A DNA stretch of 64,000 nucleotides from Mycolicibacterium poriferae (GCF_010728325.1 NZ_AP022570.1:1-64000), one strand, 5' to 3'. Numbered from the stretch's first letter, positions 12,838 through 25,488 are shown. Notes: generated from the letters alone by a model not told the origin. Made by a program: numbers and translations.

Positions 12838-13691
12838 CGCCCCTGCTCCCCCGCCTGTTGCCAGGCGCCGACCACAGCCAGCGCATCGACCGAGGCCTGC
12901 ACGTCGTGCACCCGTACCCCCCACACGTGATGCCAGCCGGCCAGCGCCGAGACCACCGCGGTGGCGGTCTCCCTGCCATCCGGTGGACGCGGCTGACCGT
13001 CGGGACCGGCCAGCAGCGTGCCGAGGAACCGTTTGCGCGAGGCGCCCACCAACACCGGGACCCCGGTCTCGACGAACTCGGGCAGTGCCGCCAGCAGCGC
13101 CCAATTGTGTTGTGCCGTCTTGGCGAAACCCAGACCCGGGTCGATGATCACGTTGGCCGCGTCGACGCCGCCGCGCACCGCGGCGTCCACGCCGGCGAGC
13201 AGTTCGTCACGCACCTCGGCGACGACGTCCGCGTAACGCGGAACCTCGTGTGGGCGTTCGGCGCCGACGGAACGCCAGTGCATCAGCACCCAGGGCACAC
13301 CGGCTTCGGCGACCACCCGGACCATGTCCGGATCGGCCCGGCCGCCCGAGACGTCGTTGACGATGTGCGCACCGTTCTCCAGCGCGGCGCGCGCCACCCC
13401 CGCGTTCATGGTGTCGATGCTGACGGTGATCCCCTGCTGGGCAAGCTGTTTGACGACAGGGAGCACCCGCGCGGTTTCCACGTCGGGGTCGATCCGGGTG
13501 GCACCGGGGCGGGTGGACTCGCCGCCGACGTCGACGATGGCCGCACCCTGGGCAACCAACTCGACACCATGGCTGACCGCCCGGTCCCGATCGAGGAACA
13601 ACCCCCCGTCGGAGAAGGAGTCGTCGGTGACGTTGACGACCCCATCACCTGCACGGGCCCGGGTGGTGGGGGAAAGGCTGGCCGGGGTCAC
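12834..13691 (-). CDS. folP: Dihydropteroate synthase (two compensating frameshifts)
   Basis: Condenses the pterin pyrophosphate with p-aminobenzoate; sulfonamide target. GTG start 13691 overlaps the folE stop by GTGA. Motifs: [59 protein letters not shown]. Near 13655 and 13642 two and one bases are missing; they cancel, so about five residues (PVQVM) are misread but the rest is in frame. Length is then 285 aa, normal. Confidence 0.93.
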   Translation of the reverse strand: MTPASLSPTTRARAGDGVVNVTDDSFSDGGLFLDRDRAVSHGVELVAQGAAIVDVGGESTRPGATRIDPDVETARVLPVVKQLAQQGITVSIDTMNAGVARAALENGAHIVNDVSGGRADPDMVRVVAEAGVPWVLMHWRSVGAERPHEVPRYADVVAEVRDELLAGVDAAVRGGVDAANVIIDPGLGFAKTAQHNWALLAALPEFVETGVPVLVGASRKRFLGTLLAGPDGQPRPPDGRETATAVVSALAGWHHVWGVRVHDVQASVDALAVVGAWQQAGEQGR

Positions 13692-14295
13692 TTTCTCAAG
13701 ATCAGATCCAGGGCTTCGGAGCGCGACGCGTTGTCGGTCTTGAACTGCCCGCGCACGGCCGACGTCGTGGTCACCGCGCCGGGCTTGCGGATTCCTCGCA
13801 TCGCCATGCACAGATGCTCGGCCTCGACCACCACGATGGCCCCGCGGGGGTCCAGTTTGCGCATCAACGCGTCGGCGATCTGGCCGGTCAACCGCTCCTG
13901 CACCTGCGGGCGTTTGGCGTAGAGATCCACCACCCGAGCCAGTTTCGACAACCCGGTGACCCGGCCGTCGACGCCCGGATGTAGCCGACATGCGCCACAC
14001 CGTGGAACGAGACCAGGTGGTGTTCACATGTGGAGTACATCGGAATGTCTTTGACCAGCACCAACTCGTCGTGCTGCTCGTCGAAGGTGGTGTTGAGCAC
14101 CTCGTCGGGGTCGACATAGAGCCCGGCGAAGATCTCCCGGTAGGCCCGCGCCACGCGCGCCGGAGTGTCCACCAGACCTTGCCGGTCGGGGTCCTCACCG
14201 ACGGCGATCAGCAGTTCGCGCACCGCGGCCTCGGCGCGTGCCTGGTCGAAGGCCGGAGGGGTGAGCGTGGCCGAGTTGTTCTGCGACTGCGTCAT
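13688..14295 (-). CDS. folE: GTP cyclohydrolase I (one frameshift)
   Basis: First enzyme of folate synthesis, GTP to dihydroneopterin triphosphate. Zinc ligands visible: CEHH ([11 protein letters not shown]) and the later Cys ([11 protein letters not shown]). The start ATG at 14295 has GGAG about 10 bases upstream. One C is missing near 13978 in [19 protein letters not shown]; restoring it gives ~202 aa. It lies 39 bases after ftsH and heads the coupled folE-folP-folB-folK run. Confidence 0.94.
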
Positions 14296-14334
14296 CGGAG
14301 TCTCCGTTCAGTGATCAGCCTGGTGCGTCGCGGG

Positions 14335-16689
<2,355 letters not shown>

Positions 16690-16840
16690 ACGTGAGTTCG
16701 GTTCATCGATACCTGACGCCGGTCGGCGGGACCGCCGGCCAAATCCTTCCGATACGCGCAGCTTGAGTAGTCAAGGCTACCGCCTGACCACGCTAGACCA
16801 ACGTTCGGCGGTTCCCGGTCGTCCCCGGCATGGTTGGGTG

Positions 16841-17806
16841 ATGGCTGTGCGATCTCACATGGTGGCCACCAACGGGGTCCGCCTGCGGGTGACCGAGGCC
16901 GGTGAACCGGGCGCACCTGTGGTCGTGCTCAGTCACGGCTTCCCCGAACTCGCGTTCTCCTGGCGCCACCAGATCCGCGGCCTGGCCGACGCCGGCTACC
17001 ACGTACTGGCCCCCGACCAGCGCGGCTACGGCGGCTCCGACAGGCCGGCCGCGGTCGAGGCCTACGACGTCGCCGAACTGTCCGCCGACATCGTCGGGCT
17101 GCTCGACGCTGTCGGCGCCGAGCAGGCCGTGCTGGTGGGCCACGACTTCGGCGCGGTGGTGGCCTGGGCCGCACCTCTGCTGCATCCGCAGCGGTTCCGC
17201 GCGGTGGCGGGGTTGAGCCTGCCCCCGGTGCCGCGCCCGAAGGTCCCGACCACGCAGGCCTTCCGGCGGCTGTTCGGCGACCAGTTCTTCTACATCCTCT
17301 ACTTCCAGGAACCCGGGCCTGCCGACGCCGAGTTGGCCGCCGACCCGGCGACCACGTTCCGGCGACTGTTCGCGACGACGCAAGGCGGCGACGAGCTCGC
17401 CGCGCAGCGCATGCTGGCGCCGGGGCCGCAAGGATTCCTCGCCCGCATCCCCGAGCCCGGCGGCCTGCCCGCCTGGATCACCCCCGACGACTTCCAGGTG
17501 TACGTCGACGAGTTCACCCGCGGCGGATTCAGCGCCCCGCTGAACTGGTACCGGTGCTTCGACCGCAACTGGGAGCTGACCGCCGACCCGCCCGCGCCGA
17601 CGATCACCGTGCCCGCCCTCTTCATCGGGGGTAGCGCCGACGCCACCCTGGCCTACACACCGCGTCACCGGGCCGGCGAGCTCGTCACCGGTGACTACCG
17701 CGAAGTGCTGATCGACGGAGCCGGCCACTGGTTGACCGAGGAACGGCCCGCCGAGGTGACCAGCCTGCTTCTGGAGTTCCTCGGGTCGTTGCCGGCCGGA
17801 AGTTAG
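16841..17806 (+). CDS. ephA: Alpha/beta-hydrolase epoxide hydrolase, EphA type
   Basis: About 321 aa. Oxyanion motif SHGFPE, nucleophile Asp in LVGHDFGAVVAW (~104), catalytic His in DGAGHWLTEE. Asp rather than Ser at the nucleophile elbow indicates epoxide hydrolase (or dehalogenase). The position just after ftsH, divergent from it, is near that of ephA (Rv3617) in M. tuberculosis. The ATG at 16841 is the first codon before the folded region; no strong Shine-Dalgarno is seen. Likely role: detoxifying epoxides of lipids or xenobiotics. Confidence 0.82.
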   Translation: MAVRSHMVATNGVRLRVTEAGEPGAPVVVLSHGFPELAFSWRHQIRGLADAGYHVLAPDQRGYGGSDRPAAVEAYDVAELSADIVGLLDAVGAEQAVLVGHDFGAVVAWAAPLLHPQRFRAVAGLSLPPVPRPKVPTTQAFRRLFGDQFFYILYFQEPGPADAELAADPATTFRRLFATTQGGDELAAQRMLAPGPQGFLARIPEPGGLPAWITPDDFQVYVDEFTRGGFSAPLNWYRCFDRNWELTADPPAPTITVPALFIGGSADATLAYTPRHRAGELVTGDYREVLIDGAGHWLTEERPAEVTSLLLEFLGSLPAGS

Positions 17807-17816
17807 GGTGGCGGCC

Positions 17817-18563
17817 ATGCCGATCGCCGCGACCACCAAACCTGTCCGGACCCGTCTCCTCGCCGCCGGCGCGGCCGCCGTCACGATGCTGGCGCTGGCC
17901 GGGTGCGACTCGCAGTCGGGGCCGGCCACCGGGCTGACTCCCGACGCCGATACCCGCCAGGTCACGGTGGTGGGTGCGGGACAGGTTCAGGGCACCCCGG
18001 ACACGCTGACGATCAACGCGTCGATGGAGTTCCTCGCCCCCGACGCCACCACCGCGATGAACCAGACCAACGAACGCCAGCAGGCGGTGATCGACGAGCT
18101 GATCGGTCTGGGCATCGACCGCACCGACATCGCCACCACGGAGGCCAACCTGCAGCCGCAGTTCGGGCCCGAGGACAACACGATCACCGCCTACCGCGCG
18201 ACCAACTCGATCAACGTGAAGATCCGCAACCTGGACCAGGCGTCCGACGCGATCGGGCTGATCGTGGAGACCGGCGGCAACGCCACCCGCATCAACTCGA
18301 TCAGCTACTCGATCGAGGACGACTCACAGCTGGTGCGCGACGCCCGCGCGCGGGCTTTCGAAGACGCCGAGGACCGGGCCGAACAGTACGCCGAGTTGGC
18401 CGGCATGAGCCTGGGCAAGGTGATCTCGATCTCCGAAGCGGCCGGCACCACGCCGCCCATCCCCATGCCGGTGCCCCGCGGTGCGATGGAGGCGGCGGTG
18501 CCGCTGGAGCCCGGACAGCAGACGGTCGGTTTCTCGGTGACGGTGATCTGGGAGCTCAGCTGA
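17817..18563 (+). CDS. SIMPL (DUF541) domain lipoprotein
   Basis: About 248 aa. Signal peptide with lipobox LALAGC (Cys ~30 from ATG 17817), then a SIMPL domain: VTVVGAGQVQGTPDTLTI, the repeated TNERQQAVIDEL..GIDRTDIATTEANLQPQF and ARARAFEDAEDRAEQYAELAGMSLGKVISI. Exported and membrane-anchored; the function of the family is poorly known. A GTG at 17808 in the same frame is an alternative start. Its last 8 bases overlap the 3' end of the convergent molybdoenzyme gene. Confidence 0.83.
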   Translation: MPIAATTKPVRTRLLAAGAAAVTMLALAGCDSQSGPATGLTPDADTRQVTVVGAGQVQGTPDTLTINASMEFLAPDATTAMNQTNERQQAVIDELIGLGIDRTDIATTEANLQPQFGPEDNTITAYRATNSINVKIRNLDQASDAIGLIVETGGNATRINSISYSIEDDSQLVRDARARAFEDAEDRAEQYAELAGMSLGKVISISEAAGTTPPIPMPVPRGAMEAAVPLEPGQQTVGFSVTVIWELS

Positions 18564-20808
18564 CCGGTGCGCCGCTGCGCTCGGCGGCCGGGCCCACGAC
18601 CACCGGAATGCCGTTGAGCACCGCGGTCCCCGACAGCGGGTCGAGCACCGAACCGTCGTTGAGCTGATTGGCGTTGACGCCTGGGTGGCCGGCGGCCAGC
18701 CGCTGGCCGGTGCCGGCGCGGTCGTGGCCCCAGCCGTGCGGCAGGGACAGCACGCCGCGCCGGATGTCCTCGGTGACCTCGACGGGCACGACCAGTTCGC
18801 CGCCCGGGCCCTTGACCACGGCGGTGTCGGAGACGCCCAGCTCGGCGGCGTCGTCGGGATGCATGTGCAGCGTGCACCGGTTGCTGCCGCCCGACAGTGC
18901 GGGCAGGTTGTGCATCCAGCTGTTGTTGGAGCGCAGGTGACGCCGCCCGATCAGCACGAACCGCTCCTCGGGCCGGCTCAAGGCGTCGCGGAGTCGGCCC
19001 GCATCGTCGATGAGCTGCGGCGGAGCCAGCTCGACCAGACCCGACGGGGTGCGCAGCACGTCGAGCAGTCGTGGCTGCAGCGGGCCGAGGTCGATGCCGT
19101 GCGGCGCAGACGTCAGCCGCGCCAGCGTCAGGCCGTCGGGGCGGGCGCCGAACGCGTCGCCGTAGGCGCCGAGCCGCAGCATCATGTCGAGCCGACGCTC
19201 GTAACCGGGCCCGTCGGCCAGCATCGCGGTCAGCTCCTCGACGGGGCGCCCCGCCACCGGGGATCCCGCGTCGGCGCTCTCCTTGGCCAGCGTCGTCGCG
19301 ATCACCTGCTCGTCGACCGAACGGGGGTCTCCGTCGTGGCCGATGCCGTAGATCACCAGCGCGATGCGCGACAGGATCTCCGGCTCGTCGGGCCGCTCGT
19401 GCAGGGGCAGCGCCGGCGGTGAGTAACGGGCGTTGTTGCGCACGGCGAGGTTGTTCAGCGCGAAGTCGAAGTGCGGGCTCTGTGAGGGCGGCGGCGGGGG
19501 CAGGATCACGTCGGCGTGCCGGGTGGTCTCGTTGAGGTACGGGTCGACGCTCACCATGAACCCCACCCCGCCCAGCGCCCGGTCGAGTCGGTCGCCGTCC
19601 GGCGCGGACAGCACCGGGTTGCCCGCAATGGTGATCATCGCCTTGATCTGGCCGTCGCCGGGGGTTTCGATCTCCTCGGCGAGTGCGGCAACGGGCAGCT
19701 CCGACAGCGCCTCGGGGTGCCCGGACACCCGGCTGCGCCAACGGCCGGTCAGGAAGCCGCGGCCGGGCCGGCGACCGCGCGGGGCGGGAGCCACCGGCGA
19801 CAGCGGGAACATCGCGCCGCCGGGTCGGTCGAGGTTGCCGGTGAGCACGTTGACGACATCGACGAGCCAGCTGCCCACCGTGCCGAACTCGACGGTGGAG
19901 GTGCCCATCCGCCCGTACACCGCCGCCGAGGGGGCCGCGGCCAGTTCCCGGGCCAGCACGCGGATCTCGTCGGCGTCGATCCCGCAGTACGCGGCGACCG
20001 CCTCGGGGGCGAAGTCGTCGGCCAGCGCGCGGATCTCGGTGAGTCCGGTGATGTGGTCGGCGAGCTCTCCGAGCTCGACCAGGTCCTCGTCGAACAGCAC
20101 GTGCACCAGGGCGAACAGCAACGCGGCATCGGTACCCGGGCGCGGCGCCAGGTGACGGTCGGCCAGCGCGGCGGTGCGGGTGTGGGCGGGGTCGATCACC
20201 ACCAACCGGCCGCCGCGACGCTTCAGCGCGCGCAGCTTGCCACCGAAGTCCGCGGCCGTGGCCAGGCTGCCGTTGGACACCAGCGGGTTGGCGCCGATGA
20301 TCACCAGGTAGTCGGTGCGGTCGAGGTCGGGCACCGTGAAAGCCACCGGACTGCCGAACATCAGACCGAGCGCAACGTGTTTGGGCATCTGGTCCAGCGT
20401 GCTTGCCGAGAAGACCTGGCGGGTGCCCAGACCGCGGATGATCAGCGGCGGGTAGAGCGCACCGGCGACGGTGTGCGCGTTCGGGTTTCCCACGTAGACG
20501 CCGACCGAGGTGCCGCCGTGCTCCCGCAACACCGCGGACAGGCCCTCGTCGACCGCGGCGAACGCCTCCTCCCAGGACGCCTCGGTCAGCACGCCGTCCC
20601 GACGCACCAGCGGCGCGGTCAACCGGTCCGGATCGTTGTCCAACTCAGCGAAGCTCGCCCCCTTGGGGCAGATGTAACCGGCGCTGAACACGTCGTCCTG
20701 GTCGCCCCGGGCGCCGACCACCCGGCCGTCCTCGATGGTCAGCGTCAGACCGCAGGTCGCCTCACAGAAGGGGCAGATACGCAGAGCCGTGTGGGTCACA
20801 CGGACCAT
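18556..20808 (-). CDS. Mo-bisMGD-dependent oxidoreductase (BisC/FdhF-like)
   Basis: 750 aa, intact. Starts MVRVTHTALRICPFCEATCG. The Cys cluster CPFC-x3-C and YICPKG bind a 4Fe-4S cluster. Motifs of the molybdopterin oxidoreductase superfamily follow (GANPLVSNGS, VVIDPAHTRTAALAD, RPGTDAALLFALVH), with a C-terminal molybdopterin-dinucleotide-binding domain (CTLHMHPDDAAELGV, NANQLNDGSVLDPLSG). No twin-arginine signal, so it is probably cytoplasmic. It starts 10 bases after the hpt stop, as the last gene of the dacB-tilS-hpt run. Substrate unknown. Confidence 0.85.
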   Translation of the reverse strand: MVRVTHTALRICPFCEATCGLTLTIEDGRVVGARGDQDDVFSAGYICPKGASFAELDNDPDRLTAPLVRRDGVLTEASWEEAFAAVDEGLSAVLREHGGTSVGVYVGNPNAHTVAGALYPPLIIRGLGTRQVFSASTLDQMPKHVALGLMFGSPVAFTVPDLDRTDYLVIIGANPLVSNGSLATAADFGGKLRALKRRGGRLVVIDPAHTRTAALADRHLAPRPGTDAALLFALVHVLFDEDLVELGELADHITGLTEIRALADDFAPEAVAAYCGIDADEIRVLARELAAAPSAAVYGRMGTSTVEFGTVGSWLVDVVNVLTGNLDRPGGAMFPLSPVAPAPRGRRPGRGFLTGRWRSRVSGHPEALSELPVAALAEEIETPGDGQIKAMITIAGNPVLSAPDGDRLDRALGGVGFMVSVDPYLNETTRHADVILPPPPPSQSPHFDFALNNLAVRNNARYSPPALPLHERPDEPEILSRIALVIYGIGHDGDPRSVDEQVIATTLAKESADAGSPVAGRPVEELTAMLADGPGYERRLDMMLRLGAYGDAFGARPDGLTLARLTSAPHGIDLGPLQPRLLDVLRTPSGLVELAPPQLIDDAGRLRDALSRPEERFVLIGRRHLRSNNSWMHNLPALSGGSNRCTLHMHPDDAAELGVSDTAVVKGPGGELVVPVEVTEDIRRGVLSLPHGWGHDRAGTGQRLAAGHPGVNANQLNDGSVLDPLSGTAVLNGIPVVVGPAAERSGAPVS

Positions 20809-20818
20809 ACTGCGCTTT

Positions 20819-21397
20819 CTACGGGTCCTCGTACACCTTCGGGTCGAGGGTGCCGATGTAGGGCAGGTCGCGGTAGCGCTCGGCATAGTCGAGGCCGTAA
20901 CCGACGACGAACTCGTTGGGGATGTCGAAGCCGACGTAGGTGATGTCGACGTCGGCGCGCACCGCTTCGGGCTTGCGCAGCAGCGTGCACACCTGCAGCG
21001 AGCGGGGATGCCGGGTGGCGAGGTTGCGCAGCAGCCAGGACAGCGTCAGGCCGGAGTCGACGATGTCCTCGACGATCAGCACGTCCCGGTCGTGGATGTC
21101 GCGGTCGAGGTCCTTGAGGATGCGCACCACCCCCGACGACGAGGTCGACGATCCGTAGGAGCTGACGGCCATGAACTCCAGCTGGGTCGGCAGCGGGATG
21201 ACCCGGGCCAGGTCGGTCACGAACATCACCGCCCCCTTGAGCACGGTGATCAGCAGCAGGTCCTGCCGCGCCGCCGCGTCCTGGTAGTCGGCGCCGATCT
21301 GCGCTCCGAGTTCGGCGGTCTTCGACTGGATCTGCTCCTCCGACAGCAACACCGACTTGATGTCCCCGGGGTACAGCTCCGCAGGATGCGCAGGCAC
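20819..21397 (-). CDS. hpt: Hypoxanthine phosphoribosyltransferase
   Basis: Salvages hypoxanthine/guanine with PRPP. 192 aa. PRPP motif [16 protein letters not shown], flexible-loop [11 protein letters not shown], and [24 protein letters not shown]. It begins 9 bases after tilS and is part of the dacB-protease-tilS-hpt operon conserved in actinobacteria. Confidence 0.96.
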   Translation of the reverse strand: MPAHPAELYPGDIKSVLLSEEQIQSKTAELGAQIGADYQDAAARQDLLLITVLKGAVMFVTDLARVIPLPTQLEFMAVSSYGSSTSSSGVVRILKDLDRDIHDRDVLIVEDIVDSGLTLSWLLRNLATRHPRSLQVCTLLRKPEAVRADVDITYVGFDIPNEFVVGYGLDYAERYRDLPYIGTLDPKVYEDP

Positions 21398-21406
21398 GGG
21401 GACAGC

Positions 21407-22405
21407 CTAGCCGGGCAGCTGCGGCCCGGCCGACGCAGTGCGTCGCACCGGCTCGATGTGCAGCGTCAGTGTCCCGGCACGCCGCGCCGCGAACAGCCGG
21501 TGGCCGGGCCGGCTGCCGGGCACCGCCACCCCGCCCTGCCCGTGCCAGGCGCTGACCAACGCCTCGACGCCCCGGACGTGGCGGTCGGTGAGCCCGCGGG
21601 CCCCGCCCGCCAGCAGCCACGCGCGCAGCACCCGGCGCCGCACCGCGGGCGCCACCTCGGTCAGTTCGGCCACCGCCAGGCCGTCTGCGCGGCGCGCACG
21701 GTCGAGTACCTGGGCAGCGAGGACGTCGAGCACCTCGCCATCGGCACGCAGCGCGTCGGCGGTGCGGGCCAGGGCTTCGGCGACGCCACCGCCGAGGACG
21801 TCCTCGAGCAGAGGCAGCACCTCGGTGCGCAACCGGACCCGGGTGAAGCGCGCGTCGGTGTTGTGCGGATCCGACCACGGGGTGAGCTGCAACTCTGCGC
21901 ACGCCGCCGCGGTGACGGCACGGCGCACCCCCAGAAGTGGCCGACCCCAGGGCGGGTCGTAGCTGCGCATACCCGCGATGGACCGCGGGCCCGAGCCGCG
22001 CCCCAGGCCCAGCAGGACCGTCTCGGCCTGGTCGTCGAGGGTGTGCGCGAGCAGTACGGCCGCCCCGCCGCGTACCTCGTCGAGTGCCGCGTAGCGCGCC
22101 GACCTGGCCGCCGCCTCCGGACCGCCGACGGCGCCGACCTCCACGCGCAGGATCCGGGCCGCGACACAGCCCACCGTCAACGCCTGGGCCTGGGCGGTGC
22201 GGGCCACCTCGGCCGAATCCCGCTGCAACTGGTGATCGACGATCAGCGCCGTGGTGGGCCTCAGCGCGGCGGCCGCCGCGGTCAGCGCCAACGAATCCGG
22301 TCCTCCGGACAACGCCACGCACCACCCCGGGTCGCGCGGGGTGTGCTCGCCGGCGAAGCGGGTCACTGCGGCCCGCAGTTCGGCTAGAGCACCCGGTCGA
22401 TCCAT
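21407..22405 (-). CDS. tilS: tRNA(Ile)-lysidine synthase
   Basis: Modifies C34 of the CAU-anticodon tRNA-Ile to lysidine using ATP and lysine. PP-loop SGGPDS (~33-38), then HTLDDQAETVLLGLGRGSG, and WGRPLLGVRR. 332 aa. Start ATG 22405 lies 22 bases inside the preceding metalloprotease gene, indicating coupling. Confidence 0.93.
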   Translation of the reverse strand: MDRPGALAELRAAVTRFAGEHTPRDPGWCVALSGGPDSLALTAAAAALRPTTALIVDHQLQRDSAEVARTAQAQALTVGCVAARILRVEVGAVGGPEAAARSARYAALDEVRGGAAVLLAHTLDDQAETVLLGLGRGSGPRSIAGMRSYDPPWGRPLLGVRRAVTAAACAELQLTPWSDPHNTDARFTRVRLRTEVLPLLEDVLGGGVAEALARTADALRADGEVLDVLAAQVLDRARRADGLAVAELTEVAPAVRRRVLRAWLLAGGARGLTDRHVRGVEALVSAWHGQGGVAVPGSRPGHRLFAARRAGTLTLHIEPVRRTASAGPQLPG

Positions 22406-23469
22406 CGCCGCGGCTCGTCGATCTCGCTGGGCAGCGGCAGGGTCTCGGCGTTCGACCACACCGTGTTGAACCGTGCCATCCCCACCTCGGCCACGACGGC
22501 GTCGACGAACGCCTTGCCCCGGGTGTACTGGCTCATCTTCGCGTCGATGCCGAGCAGCGCCCGCATGAGCCGCTGCAGCGGCGGTTGGTGACGGTGTCGG
22601 CGGTCGTCGAAGCGGCGCCGGATGGTGGCCACCGACGGGACCACCGCGGGACCGACGGCATCCATGACATGGTCGGCGTGGCCTTCCAGCAGGGTTCCCA
22701 GCACCAGCAGGCGGTCGAGGGCTTGGCGCTGCGGTTCGGACTGTACTGCGCGCAACAACCCCAGCACCCCGGACGAGCCGGGTTCGGCCGGTTGGCCGTT
22801 GGCCTCTGCGTCATTGGTCGCGGTCCGACGTTCGCGCACATAGCCGGCGACCCGCCCGACGACCTGGGTGACGTCGTCACCGCCGTCCTCGGTCAGTACT
22901 GCCAGCGACTCCGACATCAGGTCGGCCAGCCACGGATTGGCCCGGAACTGCACCCGGTGGGTGACCTCGTGCAGGCACACCCACATCCGGAAATCGGCTG
23001 GGACGACACGCAACTGGCGTTCGACGGCGATGACGTTGGGATAGACCAGCAGCAGCTCACCGCCACCGGCCGCGAACGGATCGTACTGGCCCAGAATGCC
23101 CGAGGAGACGAACGCCAGCACCGCACCTGTCTGCGCTCCCGCGACGCGTCCGCTGATCATCCGCGGCTTGCCGGTGTCGTCGGCCGGCCCGCCGGTCATC
23201 ACCCGCATCGAGCGGGTCGCGGCGCGAATCCACTCCGGGCGGTTGACGATTCGCGCTTCGGGAACGTCGCCCCCCTCGGCCAGCCCGGTCACTTCCCGCA
23301 CCGGGATCTCGGCGGCCCGCGCTGCTTCGCTCAGCTGGTCGATGGCCTGGCGCCGGGTGTAGTCGGTGGCCGCCGGTTCCGGCCGGGCCAGCTTGCCGCC
23401 CAGTGTCGCCGCCAGGTTCCAGTCGACCGCACGGCCCACGTTGAAGCCGGTGCCGCTCTGCGGGCTCAT
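22384..23469 (-). CDS. Zinc-dependent metalloprotease-like DUF2342 protein, Rv3626c type
   Basis: 361 aa. HExxH motif in CLHEVTHRVQF (~168), third ligand region LLEGHADHVMDAVG, typical of the actinobacterial zincin-like family (annotated in some databases as F420-biosynthesis associated). The start ATG 23469 overlaps the dacB stop by ATGA; an in-frame codon 9 bases upstream is less likely. Substrate unknown; the neighbours point to cell-envelope or general housekeeping. Confidence 0.86.
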   Translation of the reverse strand: MSPQSGTGFNVGRAVDWNLAATLGGKLARPEPAATDYTRRQAIDQLSEAARAAEIPVREVTGLAEGGDVPEARIVNRPEWIRAATRSMRVMTGGPADDTGKPRMISGRVAGAQTGAVLAFVSSGILGQYDPFAAGGGELLLVYPNVIAVERQLRVVPADFRMWVCLHEVTHRVQFRANPWLADLMSESLAVLTEDGGDDVTQVVGRVAGYVRERRTATNDAEANGQPAEPGSSGVLGLLRAVQSEPQRQALDRLLVLGTLLEGHADHVMDAVGPAVVPSVATIRRRFDDRRHRHQPPLQRLMRALLGIDAKMSQYTRGKAFVDAVVAEVGMARFNTVWSNAETLPLPSEIDEPRRWIDRVL

Positions 23470-24833
23470 GCGGCGCACCCGCAGGACCGCAGCGTCGCGG
23501 CGAAGGCGTCGAGCGCGGTGCGCCCGGTGGGCCCGGCGTCGTTGGACATCAGCGCGAACGTCAACACCCGACCGCTCTTGTCGGTGACGAATCCGGTGAG
23601 GGTGTTGGTCCCGGTCAGCGAACCGGTCTTGCCCCGCAGATACCCGGCTGCCGCGGTGTCGAGGTAGCGGTTGGACAACGTGCCGCTGCCACCGGCGATC
23701 GGCACCAGGTCCACCAGCGGCCGTAACGCCGGCTCGGAGTCCCCGACCGCGGCGGTGACGATCTCGTCGAGGGTCAGCGCGGTCAGTCGGTCGTCCACCG
23801 ACAGTCCGCTGGAATCGAACAACCGGGCTCCCGAGGTGTCGAGGCCGGCGTCGTCGAGCGTCGCCAGCACCGACCGGGCGGCGCCGTCGAAGCTGGCCGG
23901 CCGATCCAGCGCAACCGCCACTTCACGGCCGATGGATTCGGCCATCACGTTGTCGGAGAAGTTCATCATGTCGCGCAGCCGCTGCATCAGCGGCGGCGAC
24001 TGCACCGACGCGATCTCGGTCCCGTCGACACTGCGGTCACGGGGCAGCACGGTCACCGTGTTCGGGTCGACGCCCAGCGCCACGGCCAGGGCGCGGCCGG
24101 CATCCAGGGCCGGGGTCTTCGAGCGCCGCGATTCCACGCTGACCGGCTGGGTGCGGCCACCGTCGAGCATGACCGGTTCGATCGGGGCGATGTCTCCGCC
24201 GTCGATGTCCAGCGGATCCCACCCGACCGCCATCGTCGGACCGGTGTAGGCGCTGACGTCGACCTGCACCCGGTTCACCGCGAAACCACTGCGGCGCACC
24301 TGGTCGGCCAGGTCGACGATGCGCGCGGCGTCGCGGTACCAGCTCTCCTCGCCCCGCGGGGCGGCCGACAACGTCTGGTCACCGCCGCCGACGAGGACCA
24401 CCGTTCCCGGGGTGTCGGACACCACGCGGGTGGTCAGCCGGTCCTCGCGGTCCAGCGCCAGCAGCGCCGCCGCCGCGGTGAGCAGCTTGTTCGTCGAGGC
24501 CGGCTGCATCGGGATCTCGGCACCCAGCGCCCAGAGCTCCTGCCCGGTCATCGCGTCGGTGATGCGGCCGGTGAACCTGCCCAGGTTCGGGTCGGCCAGC
24601 ACCGGCGCCAGCGCACGGGCCAGGCCGCGCGGGGTCGGGGCCGTCGCGTCCGTGGAGACCGGGACGACTTCGGGTTCGGCGGTGGCCGGCGGCGGAGCCG
24701 GCTCGACGGCCACCTCGTCGCCGGTCTGGCGGGACGCCACCACCGCCGCGGCAGCGACCACCGCCACGACCAGCAGCAGTACCGCCGCCCCCACCACCAC
24801 GTAGGTGGATCGTTGCCACCGAGTGGGCCGCAT
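23466..24833 (-). CDS. dacB: D-alanyl-D-alanine carboxypeptidase/endopeptidase, PBP4 (S13) family
   Basis: Trims peptidoglycan peptides outside the membrane. N-terminal signal anchor (STYVVVGAAVLLLVVAVVA), active-site SxxK in PASTNK (~111), SDN motif in MNFSDNVMAES (~291), KTG in LRGKTGSLTGT (~399). 455 aa. The start ATG 24833 with AGGAG eight bases upstream beats the in-frame upstream codon at 24857. First gene of the operon reading to hpt and the molybdoenzyme. Confidence 0.95.
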   Translation of the reverse strand: MRPTRWQRSTYVVVGAAVLLLVVAVVAAAAVVASRQTGDEVAVEPAPPPATAEPEVVPVSTDATAPTPRGLARALAPVLADPNLGRFTGRITDAMTGQELWALGAEIPMQPASTNKLLTAAAALLALDREDRLTTRVVSDTPGTVVLVGGGDQTLSAAPRGEESWYRDAARIVDLADQVRRSGFAVNRVQVDVSAYTGPTMAVGWDPLDIDGGDIAPIEPVMLDGGRTQPVSVESRRSKTPALDAGRALAVALGVDPNTVTVLPRDRSVDGTEIASVQSPPLMQRLRDMMNFSDNVMAESIGREVAVALDRPASFDGAARSVLATLDDAGLDTSGARLFDSSGLSVDDRLTALTLDEIVTAAVGDSEPALRPLVDLVPIAGGSGTLSNRYLDTAAAGYLRGKTGSLTGTNTLTGFVTDKSGRVLTFALMSNDAGPTGRTALDAFAATLRSCGCAA

Positions 24834-24980
24834 GTTTCTCCTGCCCTCGATCGACAACCCGAGCCACCCCTGTAGAGCAGGGTATCCCTCGTCTAGGGTT
24901 AAGCCGCGTCGTCACCCGACGACCCCGTGGTCACACGATGTTTTCGGCAGTCTTTTCGCACAGGTGGAGGAGTCGCGACG

Positions 24981-25466
24981 GTGCAGTTCGATGTGCTCAT
25001 CGAGATCCAGAAGGGGTCCCGCAACAAATACGAAGTGGACCACGACACCGGCAAGGTGAAGCTGGACCGGTATCTGTTCACCGCCATGGGCTACCCCACC
25101 GACTACGGCTACATCGAGGACACCCTCGGCGAGGACGGCGACCCGCTGGACGCGCTGGTGCTGCTGCCCGAACCCGTGTTCCCGGGCTGTGTGGTCGAGG
25201 CGCGCCCGGTCGGCATGTTCCGCATGACCGACGAGAAGGGCGGCGACGACAAGGTTCTTTGTGTGCTCGCCGATCCGCGCTGGGACCACATCACCGACAT
25301 CGGCGACGTGTCGGAGTTCGAGCTGGACGCCATCAAGCACTTCTTCGTGCACTACAAGGACCTCGAGCCGGGCAAGTTCGTCAAGGCTGCCGACTGGGTG
25401 GGCCGCGAAGAGGCCGAAGCCGAGGTCAACCGCTCGATCGAACGGTTCAAGACCGAAGGGCACTAG
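24981..25466 (+). CDS. ppa: Inorganic pyrophosphatase
   Basis: Soluble family I pyrophosphatase, 161 aa. [20 protein letters not shown], catalytic acidic patch [14 protein letters not shown], and [19 protein letters not shown] start at 24981 with GGAGGAG 8-14 bases upstream. Divergent from dacB with a 147-base gap that carries the promoters of both. Confidence 0.97.
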   Translation: MQFDVLIEIQKGSRNKYEVDHDTGKVKLDRYLFTAMGYPTDYGYIEDTLGEDGDPLDALVLLPEPVFPGCVVEARPVGMFRMTDEKGGDDKVLCVLADPRWDHITDIGDVSEFELDAIKHFFVHYKDLEPGKFVKAADWVGREEAEAEVNRSIERFKTEGH

Positions 25467-25488
25467 CCGGACCTGCACGAGAGTGCTG

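Noticed and set aside
20380..20420. Selenocysteine-type formate dehydrogenase reading of the molybdoenzyme
   Set aside because: No in-frame TGA; the metal-ligand region reads SASTLDQMPK with no U/C codon, so a selenoenzyme is not supported.
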